A stretch of DNA of 64,000 nucleotides from Sulfurospirillum sp. (GCA_014859685.1 JACUTU010000002.1:237588-301587), one strand, 5' to 3'. Numbered from the stretch's first letter, positions 19,712 to 29,396 are shown. Program-made: numbers and translations. Notes: generated by a model not told the origin, from the sequence alone.

Positions 19712-20702
19712 AGTTACTGATCCTAAAAGCAATAAATTGTAATAAATCATCGATATGTCTTGCACGCATCAATCTCCTAGAGTAAATTTTTTGATTTGGT
19801 GTAAAAGAATGTTGCGGTTCGTTTTCGACAATTTTGTTGATCATGGCTAGTAGATTGTATTCATAAATCACTTTTCTTCTGGCTTCTTTAACTGCTTCAA
19901 ATCGCCTTTCATACTCTCCCGTTTTTGTTATAAGATCTTGTATAATTTGGAGTGCTTCTTGTGGTTTATTGATATCAATGAGAACTAGACTATCTTTTGG
20001 AAAATAATCATACACATTTGGGCATCCACAGTAGATGGGAACTGTAAAACCTAAAAAAGCATCTGCTAACTTTTCGCTCCACATGTGTTTCTCAATATGA
20101 TTTTCGATAACAACATGAAATTTATAATCATCTAAAGCTTGGTATTTTTTTTCAACAAAAGTAAATCCACGCCCAAATCTTTGCAACTGTGGAATCTTTT
20201 TTTCCATCAATGCTGTAAAATCATACCGTTTTTTATGCATAGTATGACCCTCTCTCTTGTCGGAGCAAATTGTTGATAAGATTTTTGTTTTTGGTAAAAA
20301 ATCATCTTTTATTATATCGTTAAAATCTTTTCCATACAGCCAATAAATCCCTGTTTGGGAACGAATTGCATTGGGATGAGGAAGAACTTTTTCACTTTGA
20401 TTGGTGATAAGATAATGAAATTGCCCCGCAAATCCTCGTCCATATCTTGATATTGAACTGGGTTCGATTGTAACTAAAATTGTGTTTTCTTTTGGACAAT
20501 ACAAATTTTCATAATATTTTGTTTCGCTCATATTTGGTATATTGTCTAGTGCAACATACCAATCATAATTTTTATCTAGAGGATTAAAAGTAAAATAGCA
20601 TTTTCCCCACCAACATGCATTATTTGGAGTTTGCGACCTGTATAGCGAGAATCTATCTTGCCTTGAGCCACGACTAATTAGTTTAATTGTTTTAACAGTC
20701 AT
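19674..20702 (-). CDS. Glycosyltransferase family 10 (fucosyltransferase-like)
   Basis: A 342-residue protein read from ATG 20702; the frame extends 9 codons further into the neighbouring gene. The GT10 nucleotide-sugar signature is clear at about 195-230: 'FHVVIEN', 'WSEKLADAF' and '[10 protein letters not shown]'. GT10 members transfer fucose, or in some bacteria other deoxy sugars, from GDP-sugar. No GDP-fucose synthesis genes are visible here, so the donor is open. It lies at the end of the minus-strand glycan cluster, beside the ligase, and overlaps it by 11 bp. Base composition is more AT-rich than the heptose genes. Confidence 0.82.
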   Translation of the reverse strand: MTVKTIKLISRGSRQDRFSLYRSQTPNNACWWGKCYFTFNPLDKNYDWYVALDNIPNMSETKYYENLYCPKENTILVTIEPSSISRYGRGFAGQFHYLITNQSEKVLPHPNAIRSQTGIYWLYGKDFNDIIKDDFLPKTKILSTICSDKREGHTMHKKRYDFTALMEKKIPQLQRFGRGFTFVEKKYQALDDYKFHVVIENHIEKHMWSEKLADAFLGFTVPIYCGCPNVYDYFPKDSLVLIDINKPQEALQIIQDLITKTGEYERRFEAVKEARRKVIYEYNLLAMINKIVENEPQHSFTPNQKIYSRRLMRARHIDDLLQFIAFRISNFTKGLYYRFLDK

Positions 20703-21852
20703 TTGGCTTCTCGCGGTGTATTTTAGCATTGAGAGATAAATACATAATAAGAAGTAATAAAATTACATTATTAGCTCCCAATAAAGAGCCTATAGCTTGT
20801 TGCATTACTAATACTGATGCAAAAAAAGACACCATTAAATTTTTATCATATAGTTCTTTGTTTTTTCGCCATATGGTATAAGCATATAAAAAAATCATGC
20901 AAGATAATAAAAATAGACCTATTAGTCCAAGATAAAATAATGATTCAATAAAGATATTGTGCGGATGTTTATAAGCTAAAAATCCATGCTCATAAACATA
21001 TTGCCCACCTTGAAGTCCGTATCCAATGAGCGTATTTTTTTCTAGTATTAAGTTTAAATATATAAGCCATCCATTATAGCGATTTGATGTGTTAATTTCC
21101 AATTTATCAAAATTGCTTCCACTGATAAATAAAATTAAAAATAATGTCATTAAGCACAACGCAGTAATTATGTAAAATTTCTTTTTGGTAAACTCTTTTT
21201 TTTGATACATGTCATATAGAAAATAAGTAACTGTTCCTATAGTTATTGTTAGTATAGCAGTTCTACCATGACTTGCAAATGTTCCTAAGTAGATTATTAG
21301 GAGAAAAAATAAATTAAATTTTGTTTGATTTTTAAAATAGTAGCTAAGAAAGAAAGCGATACATACAGCAAAGAGATTTTGACGGGAGTGAAATATGCTA
21401 TGGTTAAATTCTTCTATTTTAAAGTTTTTAATTGTATGTATGATATCAATATCACTAACAAAACTGATAAAAACAAAAAATGAAATAATTGAGACAATAT
21501 AAAATAAGATTTTTTGGAAGAGTAAGAAATTATTTTGACTGAATTTGCTAATTGTGAAAATATAATTGAGAATATACAAAAAAATAGGCAAATATGCCAG
21601 CATTTTTATATTTTGACTATAGTCAGTTGTGGGATTCAGTAGGTTAATAAATAAGATGAAACTATAAAATATACATACTATTAAAAGAAAATATAATTTA
21701 TTTATTGGTGTAAAGTTGATTTTATATTTTATTGCAAATATTACAAAAAGGATTAAAATTAAAAATAGATCTATATAAAAAAGTCCTCTTCCTAAATAAC
21801 CAAATGGCAATAATAATGCAAATGCAACAACAATATATTTTTCTAAATTCAT
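20692..21852 (-). CDS. O-antigen ligase-like polytopic membrane protein
   Basis: A 386-residue membrane protein with about ten hydrophobic segments and a long central periplasmic loop. 'HGRTAI' and 'HPHNIFIESLFYLGLIG' are the Wzy_C/WaaL signature; the His and the preceding Arg are the residues implicated in transfer. WaaL enzymes join undecaprenyl-linked glycan to lipid A-core, but Wzy polymerases share the fold, so ligase is preferred by context rather than proven. It sits between a GT9 and a GT10 gene and overlaps the latter. Confidence 0.78.
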   Translation of the reverse strand: MNLEKYIVVAFALLLPFGYLGRGLFYIDLFLILILFVIFAIKYKINFTPINKLYFLLIVCIFYSFILFINLLNPTTDYSQNIKMLAYLPIFLYILNYIFTISKFSQNNFLLFQKILFYIVSIISFFVFISFVSDIDIIHTIKNFKIEEFNHSIFHSRQNLFAVCIAFFLSYYFKNQTKFNLFFLLIIYLGTFASHGRTAILTITIGTVTYFLYDMYQKKEFTKKKFYIITALCLMTLFLILFISGSNFDKLEINTSNRYNGWLIYLNLILEKNTLIGYGLQGGQYVYEHGFLAYKHPHNIFIESLFYLGLIGLFLLSCMIFLYAYTIWRKNKELYDKNLMVSFFASVLVMQQAIGSLLGANNVILLLLIMYLSLNAKIHREKPNDC

Positions 21853-22749
21853 TTATATTCCTAAGTAGTTACTAATTTTATCTAAACCATTTTTAAGTTT
21901 TATGTTATCATAATAGTTTCCAATTAATTTAGAATTCTTCATTGGTGTAATCCCATTTAAATAGTGCGTTTCATCATAAAGAACCGTCGACCAAGGACCA
22001 AAAGGAGCAGATCTTAACCAATTTGTTGAACCAAAAATGCCAATCGTGGGTGTTCCTTGAACTGCTGAAATATGCATAGGGGCAGAATCTGTGGAAACAG
22101 TTAAATAGGCATTTGAGAGTACGGATTTAAGTTCTTGAATCGTTGTTTTACCAGCAATAATAACTTTTTCACCCTGAATATAGTTGGCAACTTCCTGAAT
22201 ATATTGCACTTCAGATGCATCTCCAGTCAAATAAAAAGGTAAAGTATATCGATTATATAAAAATTCAGTTATTTCTTGCCATTTCTGATGAGGAAGTCTT
22301 TTGGAAATCCATTTAGGGCTAGATCCACAATTGATGACGATATATTTTTTTTCTTTTTGCTTATACTTTGTATCTAATCCATTTATAATATTATCTTTTG
22401 CTTGTTGTGCTATGTCATAAAAAATCTTGGTGACTTGTTGTTCCTTGTTAACGGCCTTACTATTGAGAATATTTTTTGCATTTGAGGCTTTACAAATTAA
22501 TTTACTTCTATCATTAGTTTGTAAATCAATTAAATAATCAAAATTATATTGTCTGATTTTTATAATCAACTTTACAACATCGAGTATGTTTTTTTTGTTC
22601 AAAATAATAAATTCCTCAAATTCATCTTTTAATAATTCAAAACCAATAGGCGATGTTATAATTACAGGTTTATATTTTAATGCTCTTAAAACAGGTAGGC
22701 TAGCTGCTATATCTCCTAGAGCGCTAAATCTAATAATCCCAATTTTCAT
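21853..22749 (-). CDS. Glycosyltransferase family 9 (heptosyltransferase-like)
   Basis: A 298-residue GT-B fold enzyme. The start 'MKIGIIRFSALGDIAASLPV' is the typical heptosyltransferase N-terminus, and 'STDSAPMHISAVQGTPTIG' near residues 215-235 is the GT9 donor-binding block. GT9 enzymes add heptose from ADP-heptose to the inner core, matching the upstream gmhB-hldD-hldE-gmhA genes. Which heptose is transferred cannot be read from sequence. The 3' end abuts the ligase gene, and the 5' end overlaps the SGNH gene by 20 bp. Confidence 0.87.
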   Translation of the reverse strand: MKIGIIRFSALGDIAASLPVLRALKYKPVIITSPIGFELLKDEFEEFIILNKKNILDVVKLIIKIRQYNFDYLIDLQTNDRSKLICKASNAKNILNSKAVNKEQQVTKIFYDIAQQAKDNIINGLDTKYKQKEKKYIVINCGSSPKWISKRLPHQKWQEITEFLYNRYTLPFYLTGDASEVQYIQEVANYIQGEKVIIAGKTTIQELKSVLSNAYLTVSTDSAPMHISAVQGTPTIGIFGSTNWLRSAPFGPWSTVLYDETHYLNGITPMKNSKLIGNYYDNIKLKNGLDKISNYLGI

Positions 22750-23401
22750 ATAACTCCTTCAGTTGCTCAGCAATGTAATTATGCCCAAGATTATTAATGT
22801 GCGTTCCATCTGCGAGGTATAATTTTTTCGTGTTATTTAGAAAATAATCATAAAGATACAATCTGCGACAATTTGGATATTTTAAAGCTATGTCATCTAA
22901 AATTTTATTATAAATTTTGATATTATTATTTCGGGTAGTGTCTAAATTTGGTACTGTATCTATTAAAATAATACGCTGGTTTTTACATTGCATGAGAATT
23001 GATGATATATTATTATAGTATTCATTTTTTGATATAACATTTTTTTCACCAAAAAATTTGTGTAGATACCATTTTCTACAAATTTTTTTATATTTTTTGA
23101 TTATTTTTCTTAGTATCTTGCGTAAAAAATTATCAGGATAATATAAAATGTATGGTGAGTATTTAAATGTGTTCCACGAATCAACTAGCCCATATTGAAT
23201 TGTAAGAACTTGTGTTTGATCATTAAAGGTATCGTTAAAAAAATTGAGCCCTTCTTTACATGTGGACATTGTAAATCCACAATTAATACACTTGTGATTA
23301 ATCATATTTGCAAATTTTTCAGGATATGCATTTTTATAATTTTCATGAATTCCAAGAGTATTGCAATCACCCAATGATAAAAGAGTTTTCAATTTATGCA
23401 C
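22730..23401 (-). CDS. SGNH/GDSL-like protein with Cys in the nucleophile position
   Basis: A 223-residue protein with the block I pattern 'LSLGDCNTLG' near residues 8-17 and block V 'DGTHINNLGH' near 198-207, the usual SGNH hydrolase ends. Where most enzymes have GDS, this one has GDC, so the nucleophile would be Cys. Such proteins in surface-glycan clusters are often sugar O-acetyl esterases or transferases, but catalytic activity is not certain. Cysteines 38, 41 and 48 ('KCINCGF', 'STCKEG') could bind a metal or form a disulfide. Very AT-rich. Confidence 0.6.
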   Translation of the reverse strand: MHKLKTLLSLGDCNTLGIHENYKNAYPEKFANMINHKCINCGFTMSTCKEGLNFFNDTFNDQTQVLTIQYGLVDSWNTFKYSPYILYYPDNFLRKILRKIIKKYKKICRKWYLHKFFGEKNVISKNEYYNNISSILMQCKNQRIILIDTVPNLDTTRNNNIKIYNKILDDIALKYPNCRRLYLYDYFLNNTKKLYLADGTHINNLGHNYIAEQLKELYENWDY

Positions 23402-23407
23402 CCTTTG

Positions 23408-24421
23408 TTAACTTAGAATTTTTTTATAGGTAATATAAGTATGTTCACTCATTTTATCGATGGTAAAATGTTTTTGTGCAAACTGAAAGCTTGACTTAAA
23501 CTCTTTTTGCACGCTTTCATAATTATTTTGTATGTAATGTATCTTTTCTTGCATGAGATTTGAATGATTTAGTGGCAACACATAATTCTTAGGTAAAATG
23601 AGTGTCATATCAGCAACATCTGTTGATAAAACAGGAGTTTTAGCCAATAAGGCTTCAGCCATAACATAGGAAAAACCTTCGCGTTGCGAAGAAATAACAC
23701 ATAGATGAGATGCTGCTAGAATGCTCGGTACATCATCTCGTATACCTGCAAATATAACTTTATTTTGAATAGTCAATTTACTCGTGAGATTTTTAAGCAT
23801 TTTTTCTTCTTCCCCGCCACCAATAATCAGCAGTTTTACATCGAGATCTTTTATGGCGTTAATTAGTAAAGAAAAATTTTTAGTTGCCACTAATCTTCCT
23901 ATGCCAACGATGACAAAATCATCAGGCTTAATACCAAAAGATTGAGGAAATGGAGTGTTTTTTGGAAAAGAAAAATGAGATATACCGTTGTAGATAACAC
24001 TTTTTGAGGGATTTTTGAGTGCGTCTAAGACCCGATATGAAACACCAATAACATGATCTAAAGTTTCATAGGCAACAATATTTTTTTTGCTATTATGTAG
24101 TGTTGCCACTGTTTTTATAGTAGGTTTTAAAAAAAAGCGAATGTATGCAATCATTTGAGTTGCTTTGTTGGCTTGAGTATGCACAATATCAGGATTTATG
24201 GTGTTGATAAGTTTTATGAGACGCCATAACAAAAAAGGATTTCGTCTGCTTCTAGAAAGATTTAAGCGGTGAAAAATAATACGATTGTCATAATTTTTAA
24301 AGTCATACTCTTGTGCTATAAGGTGCACTTCGCATGTCTCAACAAGTTTATTGCATAATTCTTGAACATGTTTTTCAAGACCGCCAAGTCCTTTTGAGGC
24401 TAACACCTGAATAATTTTCAT
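23408..24421 (-). CDS. Glycosyltransferase family 4
   Basis: A 337-residue GT-B retaining glycosyltransferase. The N-terminal 'LASKGLGGLEKHVQEL' is the acceptor-side glycine loop, and the C-terminal donor site shows 'GIGRLVATKNF' and the E-x7-E pattern in 'SSQREGFSYVMAEALLA'. The donor sugar is unknown. It overlaps the upstream GT4 gene by 4 bp (ATGA), so the two are translationally coupled and probably add consecutive sugars of the LOS outer core. Confidence 0.85.
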   Translation of the reverse strand: MKIIQVLASKGLGGLEKHVQELCNKLVETCEVHLIAQEYDFKNYDNRIIFHRLNLSRSRRNPFLLWRLIKLINTINPDIVHTQANKATQMIAYIRFFLKPTIKTVATLHNSKKNIVAYETLDHVIGVSYRVLDALKNPSKSVIYNGISHFSFPKNTPFPQSFGIKPDDFVIVGIGRLVATKNFSLLINAIKDLDVKLLIIGGGEEEKMLKNLTSKLTIQNKVIFAGIRDDVPSILAASHLCVISSQREGFSYVMAEALLAKTPVLSTDVADMTLILPKNYVLPLNHSNLMQEKIHYIQNNYESVQKEFKSSFQFAQKHFTIDKMSEHTYITYKKILS

Positions 24422-25491
24422 GATATTTCCTCATAAATCTCTACCGTTTTTTGCACCATTTGCTCCAATGAAAAGTTTTTGCTGATGTACTTTTGACCAT
24501 CGAACGAAAGTGTTTTGGCTTTGATTATTTTTTCTGCCAAATCTTTTGGATTTTGCATTGTAGTAAAATATCCATTAATGTTTTCTTGCACGATGTCTAG
24601 TACTCCGCCGTGGTTTGTTGCGATTACTGGGGTGTTTAAGGCTATGGCTTCGGCGACACTTCTGCCAAAACTCTCTGGTTTTTTTGAAGCACTGACCACT
24701 GCATCACTCAAAGAGTAAATCTCAGCCACTTTTTCTTGGCTTCCGGTGAAAACAATGTTTACATGTAAAGATTTTACAAGCTGTTTCAAATTCTCAAAGT
24801 AATTTTGCTTATCTTCTCGAACGCCTCCCACGATAAGTCCTATCGCATTTGGGATATCCAAAAGTGCCATGGCTTTGATAAAAGTTTCTAAGTCTTTGAG
24901 CTGCGTGATGCGACCGACTGTGGTGACGATAAACTTATCATGCAAATCAAACGCATCTTTAAATTTTTGGATAAATGCCTCATCGATGTTTTGTGGATGA
25001 AATTTTTCCAAGTCAATCCCACGAGGAATGAGAGTGATTTTTTCACGAGGAGTGTTGTAGTGTTTTTGTATGTACTCTTTTATAGCGCCACTTACGCAGA
25101 TAACACTATCAGCTTTTGTCATGATGGAGCTGTAAAAACTTACAGAGTTAAAGCCGTGTACGGTGGAAACAATCTTTACATGTAAGTTTTTTTTTGCAAA
25201 GTAAACCAGCCATGCAGGAATGCGACTTCTTACATGTAAGATATCAGCGCCCAATTCTTTGAGGATTTTTCGCAAGCCATAAACTCGCATGAGTGCTGTT
25301 AGAGGGTTTTTTGAGCAGACATCAAACTTTACATGTAAGCTTCCTTCAGCTTCCAATTGTTTGACCAATTTGCCTCCATTGCTGATAACAACAGACTTAA
25401 AACCTCTTTTTACAAGCTCACGGGCTAGTTCTACCGTCCCTCTCTCCACGCCACCTTCATTGAGTTCTGGCAAGATTTGTACTATTTTCAC
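24418..25491 (-). CDS. Glycosyltransferase family 4
   Basis: A 357-residue GT-B protein with 'LPELNEGGVERGTVELARE' at the N-terminus, 'TVGRITQLKDLETF' at the start of the donor domain and the E-x7-E motif in 'KPESFGRSVAEAIALNTP'. It overlaps both neighbours by 4 bp. Four copies of the CTTACATGTAAG-type palindrome lie within it (24759, 25176, 25230, 25329), coding for repeated LHV tripeptides ('SLHVNIVF', 'NLHVKIVS', 'ILHVRSR', 'SLHVKFD'), the densest group in the window. Confidence 0.87.
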   Translation of the reverse strand: MKIVQILPELNEGGVERGTVELARELVKRGFKSVVISNGGKLVKQLEAEGSLHVKFDVCSKNPLTALMRVYGLRKILKELGADILHVRSRIPAWLVYFAKKNLHVKIVSTVHGFNSVSFYSSIMTKADSVICVSGAIKEYIQKHYNTPREKITLIPRGIDLEKFHPQNIDEAFIQKFKDAFDLHDKFIVTTVGRITQLKDLETFIKAMALLDIPNAIGLIVGGVREDKQNYFENLKQLVKSLHVNIVFTGSQEKVAEIYSLSDAVVSASKKPESFGRSVAEAIALNTPVIATNHGGVLDIVQENINGYFTTMQNPKDLAEKIIKAKTLSFDGQKYISKNFSLEQMVQKTVEIYEEIS

Positions 25492-26339
25492 AAAGTAACC
25501 TTTTGTAGATAAGGCGTATAATCAAATCTCCCCTCAAGTGCCAAAATATTTTTGGCTATTTTGTGGTACTTAGTGTCTTTTTCTGTTGCCACTAAGTCTA
25601 TGACATGCAAGGAAGCTTCAGAGTTTGCCTTTGCCTCAGAGAGCATGGAAGTTGAATCGATGGAGATAAAAAGTACTGCACAAATTTGTAAAAAATCCCC
25701 TATCGGGTTAATGGTAGGTTCTTGTGAATAAATGAGTTTATAATCAAAGGCATAATCCTCCAAAAGCTGTTCCACCTCTTTTGGTGTTCTTCTTGAAGTT
25801 GTGATGTATTTGAGGTGGTTGGGGTAAGTTTCAAAGATGTTATCTAAGTGCTTTTTGATCGTATCTACGCGCATCTTGAAGATTTTATTATCGCCTCCAA
25901 GGATGATGGCGAGGCTCTGTTTTTCATTTTTTTGCAGGTAACCCTTTGGCTTACTAAAACTAAAGTTGATAGGTATTTCTATGATATTCTTGTCTTTTGG
26001 AGGATTGTCATGGCTTTGAGCAAAGATATAGTCAAAATCACTATATCTAAAGCCTTGCGGCAACATCAAGGCGATCGATTTTGTACCGAGCTTTTTAGCT
26101 AAATATTTGTTTGCATAGTAAGTTGCTGAACCTGTTGAGATTATAGCTTTATAATCGTAGCGACTTACATGTAAAGAAAATAAATTGATATAAATATGGA
26201 AAAAATCCAAGATATAAGTGAGAAATTTCAAGTCATTTTTAAATTCAATAATGTCATATTCACATTTTTTGAGCTTTGCAAAAGCGAGAGATTGTCCAAG
26301 ATGACCTGCTTTGCCATCACTAAGTATCAAAACTCTCAA
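25488..26339 (-). CDS. ELM1/GtrOC1-family putative glycosyltransferase
   Basis: A 283-residue protein read from TTG 26339, which forms a TTGA overlap with the upstream gene; the frame also opens at 26372. 'ILSDGKAGHLGQSLAF' near the start, 'STGSATYYANKYLAKK', 'LGGDNKIF' and 'TTSRRTPKEVE' match the ELM1-type (mitochondrial fission ELM1/GtrOC1) family, whose bacterial members are mostly unassigned and sit in surface-glycan clusters. A role as a GT-B transferase is inferred. It couples by 4-bp overlaps to a GT4 gene and to the LpxL-like gene. Confidence 0.7.
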   Translation of the reverse strand: MRVLILSDGKAGHLGQSLAFAKLKKCEYDIIEFKNDLKFLTYILDFFHIYINLFSLHVSRYDYKAIISTGSATYYANKYLAKKLGTKSIALMLPQGFRYSDFDYIFAQSHDNPPKDKNIIEIPINFSFSKPKGYLQKNEKQSLAIILGGDNKIFKMRVDTIKKHLDNIFETYPNHLKYITTSRRTPKEVEQLLEDYAFDYKLIYSQEPTINPIGDFLQICAVLFISIDSTSMLSEAKANSEASLHVIDLVATEKDTKYHKIAKNILALEGRFDYTPYLQKVTL

Positions 26340-27202
26340 GCGATTCTCCAGCGGTTGTGCATCCAAAACCATTGTTCGGGATATGTTCTGATGACCGCTT
26401 CTAAGATGTCGTTGTACTCTTGTGTGAGCGATTCAAGTGTGGCATCGGCACCTCGCTTACATGTAGTGATGCGTATTGTGTAAGTACCATCATTTTCGCG
26501 TGTTAAAAAAAGTGGGATGATGCGTGGATTATACTTAAGTTTGAGCATGGCAACTGAAGTTGTAGTATCGGCAGCCATACCAAAAAATCGAGCTTGCATA
26601 CTCATACCGCCACCTGCTTTTTGATCGATGAGTAGTCCTGCGTATCCACCTGTTTTGAGGGTTTTTACTATCTTTAAGATGGCATTGTCTTTGTGTACAT
26701 TTGTGCTGCCAAACTTTTGTCGAAATGGTGTGGTGAGTGTTTTTTCTATGTAAGTGTTGTTTCCAGCTCGTCCTATTGCTGTCATGGGATAGCCGTTTTT
26801 TGCTAAAAACAAAGCTCCTAATTCCCAGTTTGAAAAATGTGCTGTTACGAAAATAGCCCCATGCTTCGCATCTTTTGTGAGTTCTTGAAGTTGGTTCAAT
26901 GCTTGCGTTTTATTGTTTATAAGCGTATCTAAATCGATTCGATTTTGTAGCATCAAAATAATCTCAGCAACCGTAATACCAATGTTTTCATAGCATTTTT
27001 TGGCAAGTTCGTAGATCTCTTTCGTAGATTTATCATCAAAAGCCAGCTTCAAATTTGCAAGGGTAAGTTTTCGCCTTTTAGTACCAAATCTAAAAAAAAG
27101 CATCGCGATAAACCAAGTAGTGGCATAAAGAGTTTTTTTAGGTAAAAAACTAAAAATCCAAAGAAGAGATTTCACGATGATATACTCTAATTTCTCTTTC
27201 AT
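26336..27202 (-). CDS. Lipid A biosynthesis acyltransferase, LpxL/HtrB family
   Basis: A 288-residue membrane-bound acyltransferase read from the ATG encoding 'MKEKLEYIIV' at 27202 (a TTG 14 codons upstream is the alternative). The catalytic HX4(D/E) motif is H122-E127 in 'AHFSNWE'; 'AIGRAGNN' and 'GLLIDQKAGGG' follow as in HtrB. It adds a secondary acyl chain to Kdo-lipid A or a precursor. It is the first gene of the minus-strand glycan operon and divergent from the exonuclease gene, with a short promoter region between. Confidence 0.87.
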   Translation of the reverse strand: MKEKLEYIIVKSLLWIFSFLPKKTLYATTWFIAMLFFRFGTKRRKLTLANLKLAFDDKSTKEIYELAKKCYENIGITVAEIILMLQNRIDLDTLINNKTQALNQLQELTKDAKHGAIFVTAHFSNWELGALFLAKNGYPMTAIGRAGNNTYIEKTLTTPFRQKFGSTNVHKDNAILKIVKTLKTGGYAGLLIDQKAGGGMSMQARFFGMAADTTTSVAMLKLKYNPRIIPLFLTRENDGTYTIRITTCKRGADATLESLTQEYNDILEAVIRTYPEQWFWMHNRWRIA

Positions 27203-27265
27203 TTCAGACTCTTTATATTTATTTAAGGATATAATTTTACTCAATTTTTTCTAAAAAGGCACTAA

Positions 27266-28045
27266 ATGATTTGCGTTTTTGATATAGAAACTATTCCGGA
27301 TGTTCAGCTTATTCGTAAAACTATGCATATCGATGGTGATGATGTTGGGGTTTCAACGCAGGCTATGTGTATGCATGAGCAAAAGAGTGGATCGAGTTTT
27401 TTACCGCTTCCTTATCATAAGATCGTAGCGATTAGTGCGGTTATAGCCGATGATTTTGGGGTGTTTAAAAAAGTAAATTCCATCGAGGGGATAGATGAGC
27501 GAGAAATGGTGCAAAACTTTTTGCATTTTGTAGACACATACAATCCAAAGCTTGTGAGTTTCAATGGACGCAATTTTGATGTGCCATTGCTTATGATTCG
27601 AGCTATGCGATACAATCTTACATGTAAGGCGTATTTTGAAAATGACAACAAGGAGCTTGGCAAGAGTAAATGGGACAATTATCGTTACCGTTTTACTGAT
27701 AGGTTTCATGTGGATTTGATGGATCATATCGCAGAATTTGGAGCTGTTCGCGGTTTGCAACTTGATGTATTATGCTCGCTTATCGGCGCTCCTGGAAAGT
27801 ATGATGTGAGCGGTGATCAAGTGTTCGCGCTTTACTATGAAGGTAAGATAGAGAAGATCAAAGAGTATTGTGAAAGCGATGTACTCAATACTTATTGGCT
27901 TTTTTTACAATACGAACTCTTAAAAGGCAATATCATTTTAGAGGATTTTAAAAGCAGTTTGGCAAGTATGAGCGCCAATTTACAAACCCAAAAGTCTTAT
28001 ACAAAACCATTTCAAGAGGCGGTAAAATATGCAATCAATCTTTAG
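27266..28045 (+). CDS. Predicted 3'-5' exonuclease (PolB-like exonuclease domain)
   Basis: A 259-residue DEDDy-type exonuclease. Exo I 'FDIETIP' gives D6 and E8, Exo II is 'SFNGRNFDVPLL', and Exo III is 'YCESDVLNTYWLF', with the last Asp after a Tyr. No polymerase domain is attached. The family is annotated as a predicted PolB-associated or stand-alone exonuclease; its biological role is not established. It overlaps the phosphomannomutase gene by 17 bp. Confidence 0.82.
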   Translation: MICVFDIETIPDVQLIRKTMHIDGDDVGVSTQAMCMHEQKSGSSFLPLPYHKIVAISAVIADDFGVFKKVNSIEGIDEREMVQNFLHFVDTYNPKLVSFNGRNFDVPLLMIRAMRYNLTCKAYFENDNKELGKSKWDNYRYRFTDRFHVDLMDHIAEFGAVRGLQLDVLCSLIGAPGKYDVSGDQVFALYYEGKIEKIKEYCESDVLNTYWLFLQYELLKGNIILEDFKSSLASMSANLQTQKSYTKPFQEAVKYAINL

Positions 28046-29396
28046 AGAATACGACATTCGAGGCATTTTTGAACAAGAATTGAACGAGCAGAGCGTCAAG
28101 CTTATCGGCTATTTTTTAGGCTTGCAAGTAAAGCCTTTGGGCGGCGTTGTTGCCATTGGATATGATGCTAGAAACCATTCGCCAAAACTTTGCGAGTATC
28201 TTATCAGCGGTTTTAACAAGGCTGGTTGTATCGTACAAAATATGGGGCTTGTGGCAACTCCGGTGAATTATTTTGCAAATTATCAAAGCTTCGATGGCGT
28301 TACACCAAATGCTAGTGTAATGATCACAGGTTCACACAACCCCCCGCAATACAACGGCTTTAAGATCACTGTAGATAAAAAGCCTTTTTTTGGTGAAGAT
28401 ATCTACGCACTTGGAGATATGATCGAAAAAAATATCAATATGCTCATAGAGGATGATCTTGCATGTAAGCATATAAATGCCAAAGAACGATATATCGATT
28501 ATCTTGTGGAAGCATTTGCACATCTGCGTGGCTTTGAAACACCTTTTGTATATGATTGTGGCAATGGCGTTGCTGGCGTGGTTGTGCTTGAGATTTTTCA
28601 AAGACTAGGCTTTACATGTAAGGGTTTGTTTGTACAACCAGATGGCTCATTTCCAAACCACCATCCAGATCCAACAGTTGAAGAAAATCTTAAAGATATC
28701 AAAAAAGAGTTAGCAGTAGATTTTGATTATGGCTTTGCTTATGATGGAGACGCTGATCGCCTCGCGTTTTTAACGAAAAAAAACAATGTCAAAGGCGACA
28801 TCATGGCGATACTTTTTTCAAAAGCCATGAAAAATCCAATAGTGATAGGCGAAGTAAAATGCTCACAAGTAATGTACGATATGATCAACTCTTACGGCAA
28901 GGCTTACATGTACAAAACAGGACACAGTAACCTCAAAGTAAAGATAGCACAGTTGCATGCAGACTTTGCGGCTGAGGTCAGCGGACATCTGTTTTTCAAT
29001 GATCGATATTTTGGTTATGATGATGCGATCTATGCAACATTGCGTATGCTCGAGCTACTTCAAGATGGCTTACATGTAGATGAGTTTATCGATACTTTGC
29101 CGCAAGTCTTTAATACAGAAGAGATTAAAGTGCAAACGACCGAAACCCAAAAGTTTCAACTCGTAGAAAAACTTAAAGAACTGCTGCAAAATCCTCCAGC
29201 AGATTTTCCGCACATCAAAGAAATTATCACAGTTGATGGCGTGCGGGTGGTATTTGATCATGGTTGGGGTCTTGTGCGTGCTTCAAATACAACACCTATT
29301 CTTGTAACACGATTTGAATCTACTATTGAGGGAAAAGCCAAAGAGTATGAAACAAAACTCAATGCACTTATTCAAATCGCAAAAGAGAGTTTATGA
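28029..29396 (+). CDS. manB: Phosphomannomutase/phosphoglucomutase
   Basis: A 455-residue alpha-D-phosphohexomutase that interconverts hexose-6- and hexose-1-phosphate. The phosphoserine loop 'TGSHNPPQYNG' (100-110) has the active Ser at 102, the metal loop is 'YDGDADR' near 240, the sugar-binding loop 'EVSGHLFF' near 320, and the phosphate-binding 'RASNTTP' lies near the C-terminus. Mannose versus glucose preference is not decidable, so the symbol is tentative. It overlaps galU by 4 bp, which suggests supply of glucose-1-phosphate for UDP-glucose. Confidence 0.88.
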   Translation: MQSIFREYDIRGIFEQELNEQSVKLIGYFLGLQVKPLGGVVAIGYDARNHSPKLCEYLISGFNKAGCIVQNMGLVATPVNYFANYQSFDGVTPNASVMITGSHNPPQYNGFKITVDKKPFFGEDIYALGDMIEKNINMLIEDDLACKHINAKERYIDYLVEAFAHLRGFETPFVYDCGNGVAGVVVLEIFQRLGFTCKGLFVQPDGSFPNHHPDPTVEENLKDIKKELAVDFDYGFAYDGDADRLAFLTKKNNVKGDIMAILFSKAMKNPIVIGEVKCSQVMYDMINSYGKAYMYKTGHSNLKVKIAQLHADFAAEVSGHLFFNDRYFGYDDAIYATLRMLELLQDGLHVDEFIDTLPQVFNTEEIKVQTTETQKFQLVEKLKELLQNPPADFPHIKEIITVDGVRVVFDHGWGLVRASNTTPILVTRFESTIEGKAKEYETKLNALIQIAKESL

